Source of the DNA: an uncultured Acidaminococcus sp.
GTDB lineage: Bacteria > Bacillota_C > Negativicutes > Acidaminococcales > Acidaminococcaceae
NCBI GenBank assembly: GCA_900314165.1
Contig: OMUE01000120.1
Location: forward strand, 1 to 6,610
Direction: 5' to 3'
DNA: 6,610 nucleotides
Program-made: the position numbers and the translations under genes
Shown: positions 1-6,610 of the stretch, piece by piece
Position numbering within the stretch: position 1 is the stretch's first letter
How the letters are laid out: each line of letters starts with the position of its first letter
Notes under the pieces: model-generated
The model's input: the letters and a program-made list of their open reading frames with translations, nothing else
Told to the model about the DNA's origin: nothing
Databases searched by the model: none

Positions 1-26
1 TGGCATTTTTGGGGGCTTTTTTTAGT
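1..26 (+). promoter_or_regulatory. Leader-proximal flank of the CRISPR array (probable 3' end of leader)
   Basis: These 26 bases abut the first repeat. They contain the homopolymer runs TTTTT, GGGGG and TTTTTTT and end in AGT. AT-rich, T-run-containing sequence before the first repeat is typical of leaders, which hold the pre-crRNA promoter and the integration signals. The promoter and any IHF-type site would lie further upstream, outside the window. The leader assignment rests mainly on repeat polarity, since the crRNA handle sequence lies at the right end of each repeat, and on the base bias following each repeat. An alternative is that this is the trailer end. I infer the role; the sequence alone is too short to prove it. 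Confidence 0.55.
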
Positions 27-54
27 GTGGACCCCGCGTATGCGGGGATGATCC
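27..54 (+). repeat. R1, first (leader-proximal) repeat and consensus copy
   Basis: R1 is identical to the consensus. Stem arms are at 32-37 (CCCCGC) and 42-47 (GCGGGG) around GTAT (38-41). The bases ATGATCC (48-54) plus base 55 would form the crRNA handle for S1. In polarised acquisition this is the copy duplicated at each new integration. The reverse complement of the repeat is free of stop codons in all three frames, which produces the spurious peptides [18 protein letters not shown] and SSPHTRGP. On the plus strand one of the three frames contains TGA. Confidence 0.9.
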
Positions 55-176
55 TAGGCTTCATCCAGAGTGATCAGTGTGATCCCGGTGGACCCCGCGT
101 ATGCGGGGATGATCCTGATATTGTTAGTCGTGCTTTTGTTTTGGGTAAGTGGACCCCGCGTATGCGGGGATGATCC

Positions 177-209
177 TGCGTCACTCCTTACCGCCGCCGC
201 CGCTATCAC
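177..209 (+). other. Spacer S3, overlaps S79 on the opposite strand
   Basis: The last 20 nt (190-209), which include a CCG-repeat tract and end GCTATCAC, are the exact reverse complement of the last 20 nt of S79 (4828-4847). The overlap runs to the 3' end of both spacers, so the two protospacers converge on one target and together cover 46 bp. Part of the overlap is low complexity, but GTGATAGC at its edge is not. S3 is among the newest spacers and S79 among the older ones. Confidence 0.85.
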
Positions 210-359
210 GTGGACCCCGCGTATGCGGGGATGATCCCCTGTAACGTAGGCCACGACGTAGCCGATTAAGGTGGACCCCGCGTATGCGGGGATGATCCCT
301 GGAACAGCATAGTTCTTGACAACAAGCTGGCGTGGACCCCGCGTATGCGGGGATGATCC

Positions 360-392
360 TCAAATGGAATGGCGAAGAATGGGAGTATGAGG
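360..392 (+). other. Spacer S6, variant of the target also hit by S84 and S20
   Basis: Positions 365-392 align with the first 28 nt of S84 (5120-5147) with two mismatches, both A in S6 and C in S84. In the shared frame S6 reads W-N-G-E-E-W-E-Y-E and S84 reads W-T-G-E-A-W-E-Y-E. Both differences are non-synonymous, so the invader sequence had diverged when S6 was taken. S6 also supplies the bases just upstream of the S84 protospacer: AA before its first T. Confidence 0.85.
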
Positions 393-617
393 GTGGACCC
401 CGCGTATGCGGGGATGATCCTCCAGTATAGGGGCAAAAGAAGCCAGAAAGAAAGTGGACCCCGCGTATGCGGGGATGATCCTCTCTGGCCTTGTACAAGG
501 TAACCAAGCTGGAAGTGGACCCCGCGTATGCGGGGATGATCCTGTTGTCGTTTGCATCCCGGATTTCCGGGTGCTGTGGACCCCGCGTATGCGGGGATGA
601 TCCCGACGGAGTGTTTA

Positions 618-797
<180 letters not shown>

Positions 798-1214
798 TTA
801 CAGTATAGGTAATGCTTCCGTGGACCCCGCGTATGCGGGGATGATCCCATATCAATCATTCGTGGCGATTCAGCCACGATGTGGACCCCGCGTATGCGGG
901 GATGATCCTGTGGCTAAGTGCTACCAGGATAACATCCATCCGTGGACCCCGCGTATGCGGGGATGATCCTAACCCGCCAAGAGCATATTTACGGGCGTAG
1001 GAGTGGACCCCGCGTATGCGGGGATGATCCCCTACGGCAAAGAGTCCCCGCTTGTCAATTCGAGTGGACCCCGCGTATGCGGGGATGATCCTATGCTCTG
1101 GGCGGATTATTCCTCCTGGACGATGTGGACCCCGCGTATGCGGGGATGATCCTTCGACCCATTGGGAAAAGGTCTAATGACGCAGAGTGGACCCCGCGTA
1201 TGCGGGGATGATCC

Positions 1215-1247
1215 TGGGAGTATGAGGAAATCCCCGTTGAACCTGAA
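1215..1247 (+). other. Spacer S20, same gene as S84 and S6
   Basis: The first 18 nt (TGGGAGTATGAGGAAATC) equal the last 18 nt of S84 (5135-5152). In the common frame S20 reads W-E-Y-E-E-I-P-V-E-P-E, extending the peptide seen in S84. S20 lies downstream of and on the same strand as S84 in the target. The protein is not recognised. Confidence 0.85.
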
Positions 1248-1657
1248 GTGGACCCCGCGTATGCGGGGATGATCCCCCTGTTCGCGGGGCGTCGTCTGAC
1301 GCCAGAAGGTGGACCCCGCGTATGCGGGGATGATCCCAAGCTGGCCCAGGATTTGTACGTATGCAGCCAGTGGACCCCGCGTATGCGGGGATGATCCTGC
1401 AGATGTTTGGCAATATGCAAAACATGATGAGTGGACCCCGCGTATGCGGGGATGATCCTACTCGCCTTCTTGTTCACAGCACACACATGCTGTGGACCCC
1501 GCGTATGCGGGGATGATCCTTCTTACTTCTACATCCCTGGGGAAATACAAAAGTGGACCCCGCGTATGCGGGGATGATCCCAGTCCGCCCTCTAAATAGC
1601 CCCATGCGCTCTCGTGGACCCCGCGTATGCGGGGATGATCCATGGTGATCATACCTA

Positions 1658-1858
<201 letters not shown>

Positions 1859-1886
1859 GTGGACCCCGCGTATGCGGGGATGATCC

Positions 1887-1919
1887 TTGCGTTCACATCA
1901 TCCATCTCCGTGCCTCCTT
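1887..1919 (-). other. Spacer S31, gene start on the minus strand
   Basis: Read on the minus strand this spacer starts AAGGAGG (1919-1913), followed after 7 nt by ATG (1905-1903) and the peptide M-D-D-V-N-A. It therefore resembles a second translation initiation region, next to S30 but opposite in orientation. The source gene is not recognised. Confidence 0.45.
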
Positions 1920-2616
1920 GTGGACCCCGCGTATGCGGGGATGATCCTTGATGGCAAAAGGAAAGGCTTCTGCCAACGAAGTGGACCCCGCGTATGCGGG
2001 GATGATCCTGCGGGACACTTTTTGCAGTCCATGATACTTGAGTGGACCCCGCGTATGCGGGGATGATCCTGGCTGGGAGAATGGAAACGAGATGGAGCCA
2101 GGGTGGACCCCGCGTATGCGGGGATGATCCTATGACCCCCCGTGGCCACTTCAATGGCCCTTAGTGGACCCCGCGTATGCGGGGATGATCCTGCAATCAA
2201 GAAGAGGGAAAATAAAGCCCCTCGGTGGACCCCGCGTATGCGGGGATGATCCCGCGTTTCGGGCAAACAGGTACAGCCGCCCGGTGTGGACCCCGCGTAT
2301 GCGGGGATGATCCTTAGGTTATTACGGTAAATGGATTTTTGGCGGGGTGGACCCCGCGTATGCGGGGATGATCCTCCTCCGGCCACATAATTGCTTCAAC
2401 TTCCTCTGTGGACCCCGCGTATGCGGGGATGATCCTTCTGGTGTTTACGGCTGGAATTGGACGCTTTAGTGGACCCCGCGTATGCGGGGATGATCCCTGG
2501 GCAATGGAGCCGTAGCCGGTGATGCCGAAGTGGACCCCGCGTATGCGGGGATGATCCTTCAATGGCTACGATTGTATCATAGCTTTTCAGGTGGACCCCG
2601 CGTATGCGGGGATGAT

Positions 2617-2652
2617 CCCCCGGCCCTCCAGGTAAGAGTCCAGGGCCGGGGG
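2617..2652 (+). other. Hairpin-forming spacer S43 with 11-bp perfect stem
   Basis: S43 is 2619-2651. CCCCCGGCCCT (2617-2627) and AGGGCCGGGGG (2642-2652) are perfectly complementary around a 14-nt loop. The stem recruits the last two C of R43 and the first G of R44, so in the pre-crRNA it would compete with the handle and lie directly against the Cas6e hairpin of R44. There is no T-run after it, so it is not a standard intrinsic terminator. Its origin could be a structured or terminator-like region of the invader. Confidence 0.7.
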
Positions 2653-3045
2653 TGGACCCCGCGTATGCGGGGATGATCCTTGCCACGGTCTATATCATGA
2701 CTGTGTTTTGGCGTGGACCCCGCGTATGCGGGGATGATCCTATGACGTTTTGTGGTATTGCTCCCATCAGGACGTGGACCCCGCGTATGCGGGGATGATC
2801 CTTTGCAGGAAGTAACCATACCTCATGCCCCTCAGTGGACCCCGCGTATGCGGGGATGATCCCGATAACCGGAAATAATTCCAGCGTCATTTCCTGTGGA
2901 CCCCGCGTATGCGGGGATGATCCTGACGCAGATAACCTATGCAAGGGTGTTTTGGAGTGGACCCCGCGTATGCGGGGATGATCCTGGGTCGTAGGGCCCG
3001 GTGGTGTAGTGCTCAGTGTGGACCCCGCGTATGCGGGGATGATCC

Positions 3046-3078
3046 TATGTTGCTCCAGACCTTGACGGGGGCGTCGTT
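3046..3078 (+). other. Spacer S50, near-duplicate of adjacent S51
   Basis: S50 equals S51 at 31 of 33 positions. The two differences are adjacent (CT at 3061-3062 in S50, GC at 3122-3123 in S51), in the middle of the spacer. On the minus strand an open frame reads N-D-A-P-V-K-V-W-S-N-I for S50 and has S in place of K for S51. Confidence 0.9.
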
Positions 3079-3106
3079 GTGGACCCCGCGTATGCGGGGA
3101 TGATCC

Positions 3107-3139
3107 TATGTTGCTCCAGACGCTGACGGGGGCGTCGTT
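3107..3139 (+). other. Spacer S51, near-duplicate of S50
   Basis: This is the distal member of the pair, so it is older if the leader is at the left. It carries the AGC (Ser) version of the codon that is AAG (Lys) in S50. Independent uptake from two related invaders, or uptake after the invader changed, would explain the pair. Unit duplication followed by two adjacent point mutations is also possible. Confidence 0.9.
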
Positions 3140-4692
3140 GTGGACCCCGCGTATGCGGGGATGATCCTGGCCCGGAGTCGGCTCCGTCCGTGGGCGTCTA
3201 GTGGACCCCGCGTATGCGGGGATGATCCCATTCTGTGATAACTGCGTGCGTATACAAACTTGTGGACCCCGCGTATGCGGGGATGATCCTTGTCCAGGCC
3301 AATAATTTCCACACTGGATAAAGTGGACCCCGCGTATGCGGGGATGATCCTCATTACCGGGGTTTTATTCAGCCCCAGGGCGCGTGGACCCCGCGTATGC
3401 GGGGATGATCCTTATCAATTTTCGTTTCGCTTGCAAAAACAGTTGTGGACCCCGCGTATGCGGGGATGATCCTGGACGTGTCAGCAGCCGTTTGCGCGTC
3501 GTACAGTGGACCCCGCGTATGCGGGGATGATCCTGAACTAAAGCCATGGCACGGCCCTCTCTGGGTGTGGACCCCGCGTATGCGGGGATGATCCCCGTTA
3601 CAGGCACCGTCAAGACGAGCGGCCTGAGTGGACCCCGCGTATGCGGGGATGATCCTCCGTATCCATCACATACACCTACACCGTTGCCGTGGACCCCGCG
3701 TATGCGGGGATGATCCTTTGGGAAATAATTTCCCCAGATTTAACCCGCAGTGGACCCCGCGTATGCGGGGATGATCCTACATTACATCCGTGTTGGTTAC
3801 TTCGTTCCAGGTGGACCCCGCGTATGCGGGGATGATCCTCCAGCTTAAAGGTGAACTTGTTCCGCCCGTACGTGGACCCCGCGTATGCGGGGATGATCCT
3901 GCAGATACAGCCACCAATGCCACCAACGCCACGTGGACCCCGCGTATGCGGGGATGATCCTATTACGGGGGGGACCCCGAGAAGTTTGTATACGTGGACC
4001 CCGCGTATGCGGGGATGATCCTAACAATACGAGGCCAACACGGTGCTTGCATCGGTGGACCCCGCGTATGCGGGGATGATCCTATACCCAAAGCATCCCC
4101 AAAACATCCCCAAACGTGGACCCCGCGTATGCGGGGATGATCCTCGTAGATGTAGCCCCCTGCATGTCAAGCGCATGTGGACCCCGCGTATGCGGGGATG
4201 ATCCTGCTCTCCAACAAGCTGGCCTTATTGATGTGGTGTGGACCCCGCGTATGCGGGGATGATCCCCATCGCATCATCCCTGGCACCATCGTCCACCAGT
4301 GGACCCCGCGTATGCGGGGATGATCCCGAGAAAGGCAAGGAAGCCCGAGCAAAGGCTGAGTGGACCCCGCGTATGCGGGGATGATCCCATTGAAACCATG
4401 AACGGCGAAGACCTGACAAGGTGGACCCCGCGTATGCGGGGATGATCCTGAAAATCCAAAAGATTCCACCGTCACCATAACGTGGACCCCGCGTATGCGG
4501 GGATGATCCCATAAGCCGGAACAGGTTTCGGGCAGCAAGTGGGTGGACCCCGCGTATGCGGGGATGATCCTGGGCCCCTCACACAGGCCCAGGATGGTGG
4601 CCAGTGGACCCCGCGTATGCGGGGATGATCCCTGGAACGGATTGCCCAGAAAATTCAAGCTGCCGTGGACCCCGCGTATGCGGGGATGATCC

Positions 4693-4725
4693 TTCTATTA
4701 TACCATATATCTGCTGAAAAGTAAT
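4693..4725 (-). promoter_or_regulatory. Possible antisense promoter inside spacer S77
   Basis: On the minus strand this AT-rich spacer contains TGGTATAAT (4705-4697), a perfect extended -10 element. Seventeen bases upstream sits ATTACT (4725-4720), a weak -35 with three of six consensus bases. Transcription from here would run leftwards through S76 and lower-numbered spacers, antisense to the pre-crRNA. The spacer may simply have been taken from a phage promoter. Activity in the host is not shown. Confidence 0.3.
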
Positions 4726-4753
4726 GTGGACCCCGCGTATGCGGGGATGATCC

Positions 4754-4786
4754 CAGTCATACCATCGGTGTCCACGTATGCGGGAA
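4754..4786 (+). other. Spacer S78 with repeat-like core
   Basis: Positions 4775-4784 (CGTATGCGGG) match repeat nt 11-20 exactly. The preceding GTCCAC (4770-4775) is the reverse complement of the first six bases of the repeat, and R79 begins 11 nt later at 4787. Together they could form a GTCCAC/GTGGAC stem overlapping the start of R79. Chance is the simplest explanation. Confidence 0.5.
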
Positions 4787-4814
4787 GTGGACCCCGCGTA
4801 TGCGGGGATGATCC

Positions 4815-4847
4815 TGACTTGCGCGGAGTGATAGCGGCGGCGGCGGT
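4815..4847 (+). other. Spacer S79, opposite-strand partner of S3
   Basis: The last 20 nt (4828-4847, starting GTGATAGC and continuing with CGG repeats) are the reverse complement of 190-209 in S3. Seventy-six spacers separate the two. This is the oldest visible hit on that target if the leader is at the left. Confidence 0.85.
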
Positions 4848-4875
4848 GTGGACCCCGCGTATGCGGGGATGATCC

Positions 4876-4908
4876 TTGTCACCTGCCGTGGGAGTAACGC
4901 CATTTACA
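4876..4908 (+). other. Spacer S80, exact reverse complement of S87
   Basis: All 33 nt are the reverse complement of 5301-5333. The two spacers therefore come from the same protospacer captured in opposite orientations. The bases following the match in S87 (GA at 5334-5335) would place TC before the first T of S80 in the target, giving TCT as its apparent PAM, unlike the AAT seen for S84 and S20. Confidence 0.95.
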
Positions 4909-5119
4909 GTGGACCCCGCGTATGCGGGGATGATCCTGCCTGGCATGATGACCGATCTGCCAAACTGGAGTGGACCCCGCGTATGCGGGGATGATCCTAC
5001 TCACCACCTAGCAAGGGCAACCATCCAGCTGTGGACCCCGCGTATGCGGGGATGATCCTACCTCCTGTTAAATCTTATTCAGTAAAAACGAGTGGACCCC
5101 GCGTATGCGGGGATGATCC

Positions 5120-5152
5120 TGGACTGGCGAAGCATGGGAGTATGAGGAAATC
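5120..5152 (+). other. Spacer S84, links S6 and S20
   Basis: The frame starting at the first base reads W-T-G-E-A-W-E-Y-E-E-I with no stop. The first 28 nt match S6 with two mismatches and the last 18 nt match the start of S20 exactly. The three spacers thus give a 48-nt composite coding segment. The protein family is not recognised. Confidence 0.85.
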
Positions 5153-5274
5153 GTGGACCCCGCGTATGCGGGGATGATCCTGGAACAACAATTCGTTTTT
5201 ACGCAAACACAAAGTGGACCCCGCGTATGCGGGGATGATCCAATTCCAGACAAAAAGAGTGCTCCCGTACTAGA

Positions 5275-5302
5275 GTGGACCCCGCGTATGCGGGGATGAT
5301 TG
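5275..5302 (+). repeat. R87, the only variant repeat (3' CC replaced by TG)
   Basis: Bases 1-26 match the consensus, but 5301-5302 are TG rather than CC. The crRNA handle of S87 would become ATGATTGT instead of ATGATCCY. TG is also exactly what the reverse complement of S80 has at this point, so either the last two repeat bases mutated or the repeat is 26 bp and the spacer is 35 nt. The unit is still 61 bp long. Neighbours R86 and R88 are consensus, so the change was not copied into newer repeats. Confidence 0.95.
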
Positions 5303-5335
5303 TAAATGGCGTTACTCCCACGGCAGGTGACAAGA
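5303..5335 (+). other. Spacer S87, flipped copy of the S80 target
   Basis: Together with the TG at 5301-5302, this spacer matches the reverse complement of S80 for 33 nt (5301-5333) and then adds GA. It is effectively offset by two bases compared with a normal spacer. The spacer on its left, S86 (5242-5274), is one of only two that begin with A, so two neighbouring spacers both look atypical. Confidence 0.95.
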
Positions 5336-5851
5336 GTGGACCCCGCGTATGCGGGGATGATCCTGGCTCTGTACACTTCCTGCCAGCCGCTTTCTGGTGG
5401 ACCCCGCGTATGCGGGGATGATCCCAGCTCCGGCAGCTTTACCGTCGACGACTCCGGGTGGACCCCGCGTATGCGGGGATGATCCTTGGTCGGGGGCACC
5501 GTTGACTAGGGCGGAGATGTGGACCCCGCGTATGCGGGGATGATCCTAAATCATGACGAGCATTAATGGTGGACTGATGGTGGACCCCGCGTATGCGGGG
5601 ATGATCCTGAAGCCGGTACAGGCCGTGCAGAAGGCCGCAAGTGGACCCCGCGTATGCGGGGATGATCCCTCTTGCTCTGGTCAGTACGAATACAAACATC
5701 GGTGGACCCCGCGTATGCGGGGATGATCCTATGTAGTAGTATCGGCAGAACGGCTGAAAGAAGTGGACCCCGCGTATGCGGGGATGATCCTTATAGCGGT
5801 GCTTACCACGGCAACAGCTACGAGTGGACCCCGCGTATGCGGGGATGATCC

Positions 5852-5884
5852 TGCTGCTGGCACCGGCGGAAACGACAACCGTCC
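5852..5884 (+). other. Spacer S96, possible phage tail-collar/fibre target
   Basis: The frame beginning at the second base reads A-A-G-T-G-G-N-D-N-R followed by CC (P). Motifs of the form G-G-x-x-x-R-P are common near the C-terminus of phage tail-collar and tail-fibre proteins. The link is a suggestion from a ten-residue window and could be wrong. Confidence 0.35.
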
Positions 5885-6049
5885 GTGGACCCCGCGTATG
5901 CGGGGATGATCCTACTGTGCATCAAAAGGTGTGACCTATAAAAACGTGGACCCCGCGTATGCGGGGATGATCCCAAATCCTTCGAGACGTTCGCCGCCGA
6001 GGAGAAGTGGACCCCGCGTATGCGGGGATGATCCTATCAGTGCTAATCA

Positions 6050-6178
<129 letters not shown>

Positions 6179-6494
6179 TCAAGGCAGATGTGGACCCCGC
6201 GTATGCGGGGATGATCCTTATAATGTCATTGCGTCTTGGGAGTGCCGGAGGTGGACCCCGCGTATGCGGGGATGATCCCAGCTTTCTGACTCTGAGCGCA
6301 GCCGTTATGAAGTGGACCCCGCGTATGCGGGGATGATCCTCTGATGGTAAAGGCAATATCCGCACAGCATGGGTGGACCCCGCGTATGCGGGGATGATCC
6401 TTCCACGAACATCGTGACGGCCTCGTTTCCTGCGTGGACCCCGCGTATGCGGGGATGATCCTTATTTTTTGGGCTACGATAATTCGTTCCGTAA

Positions 6495-6522
6495 GTGGAC
6501 CCCGCGTATGCGGGGATGATCC
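6495..6522 (+). repeat. R107, last repeat, fully consensus
   Basis: The last recognisable repeat is identical to R1. No further copy or degraded copy occurs at the expected position (around 6556) or elsewhere in 6523-6610. Distal terminal repeats are usually the most degenerate, so an intact one is unusual and fits either a truncated array end or effective homogenisation. Confidence 0.9.
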
Positions 6523-6610
6523 TGAAGAAAGGAGAAGCAATATGCCGATTGATGACCTGAAGTCCGCACATTTTATATCTATGCTGCGGCAGGACAAGCT
6601 TAATTGATTC
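6523..6610 (+). other. Downstream flank of the array
   Basis: Eighty-eight bases follow the last repeat, without any repeat sequence. The first base is T, as after most repeats, so 6523-6555 could be an orphan spacer whose distal repeat has been lost. It could equally be ordinary trailer sequence. The segment contains a ribosome binding site and a short ORF. No intrinsic terminator hairpin is visible. Confidence 0.7.
6542..6607 (+). CDS. Possible 21-residue ORF after the array
   Basis: ATG at 6542 follows AAAGGAG (6528-6534) with a 7-nt gap, a good Shine-Dalgarno arrangement. The frame runs 21 codons (starting MPIDDLK, ending RQDKLN) to TGA at 6605-6607. It has no transmembrane segment and no recognised motif. 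It may be a genuine tiny gene, the remnant of a gene interrupted by the array, or, for its first five codons, part of a phage-derived orphan spacer. The coherent frame across the would-be spacer boundary at 6555 slightly favours native flanking sequence, but a 21-codon ORF is weak evidence. Confidence 0.25.
   Translation: MPIDDLKSAHFISMLRQDKLN

Noticed and set aside
3322..3717. 10-bp match AATAATTTCC between S61 and S54, and similar 9-10-mers such as TCGTTTTTAC between S83 (minus strand) and S85
   Set aside because: Matches of this length are expected many times among about 3.5 kb of spacer sequence, and they do not extend.
3961..3993. GGACCCCG in S65 as a degenerate repeat fragment
   Set aside because: Only eight bases match, in a G/C-rich run, the rest of the spacer is unlike the repeat, and the unit spacing is normal.
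4083..4115. Tandem CAAAGCATCCC/CAAAACATCCC in S67 as a functional repeat
   Set aside because: It is a short imperfect duplication inside one spacer and most likely reflects low-complexity source DNA.
6218..6250. TATAAT at 6219-6224 in S102 as a forward internal promoter
   Set aside because: The position of the -35 falls in the GC-rich repeat with no resemblance to consensus, and there is no TGn extension.

Overview
The window is essentially one very large CRISPR array. 107 copies of a 28-bp repeat (positions 27-6522) separate 106 spacers, on an almost invariant 61-bp period. Only 26 bp of upstream flank and 88 bp of downstream flank are present. There is no cas gene and no tRNA, rRNA or insertion sequence, and the only possible coding sequence is a doubtful 21-codon ORF at the far right edge. 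The many open frames running through the array on the minus strand are artefacts of the repeat.

The repeat starts GTGGA, has a 6-bp stem CCCCGC/GCGGGG around a GTAT loop, and ends ATGATCC. This has the architecture of type I-E (Cas6e-processed) repeats. Cleavage at the base of the stem would leave an 8-nt crRNA 5' handle ATGATCC+Y, matching the layout of the E. coli handle ATAAACCG. Spacers are numbered S1-S106 and repeats R1-R107 from the left. The probable leader is at the left, because the left flank is T-rich, the repeat polarity fits, and the base right after each repeat is strongly biased (78 T, 26 C, 2 A, 0 G by hand count). S1 would then be the newest spacer and S106 the oldest.

The information is in the spacers. 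(i) S80 and S87 are exact reverse complements over 33 bp, and R87, next to S87, is the only repeat that differs from consensus: its last two bases are TG instead of CC, and that TG continues the match to S80. (ii) S3 and S79 overlap by 20 bp on opposite strands. (iii) S6, S20 and S84 tile one coding segment, W-[N/T]-G-E-[E/A]-W-E-Y-E-E-I-P-V-E-P-E, in one frame. (iv) Neighbours S50 and S51 are identical except for two adjacent bases, which would be a Lys/Ser change in one open frame. Together they show repeated capture of the same or related invaders over the history of the array, and let part of the PAM (AAT, probably AAY) be read from the array itself.

The host cannot be named from this window. 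Type I-E arrays with related repeats occur in several bacterial phyla. The spacers have mixed base composition, and several contain AGGAGG-type ribosome binding sites ahead of ATG. This fits phages or plasmids of an ordinary SD-using bacterium. No candidate for a wholly new system is visible; the interest lies in the size of the array, the near-perfect repeats and the unusual spacer relationships.
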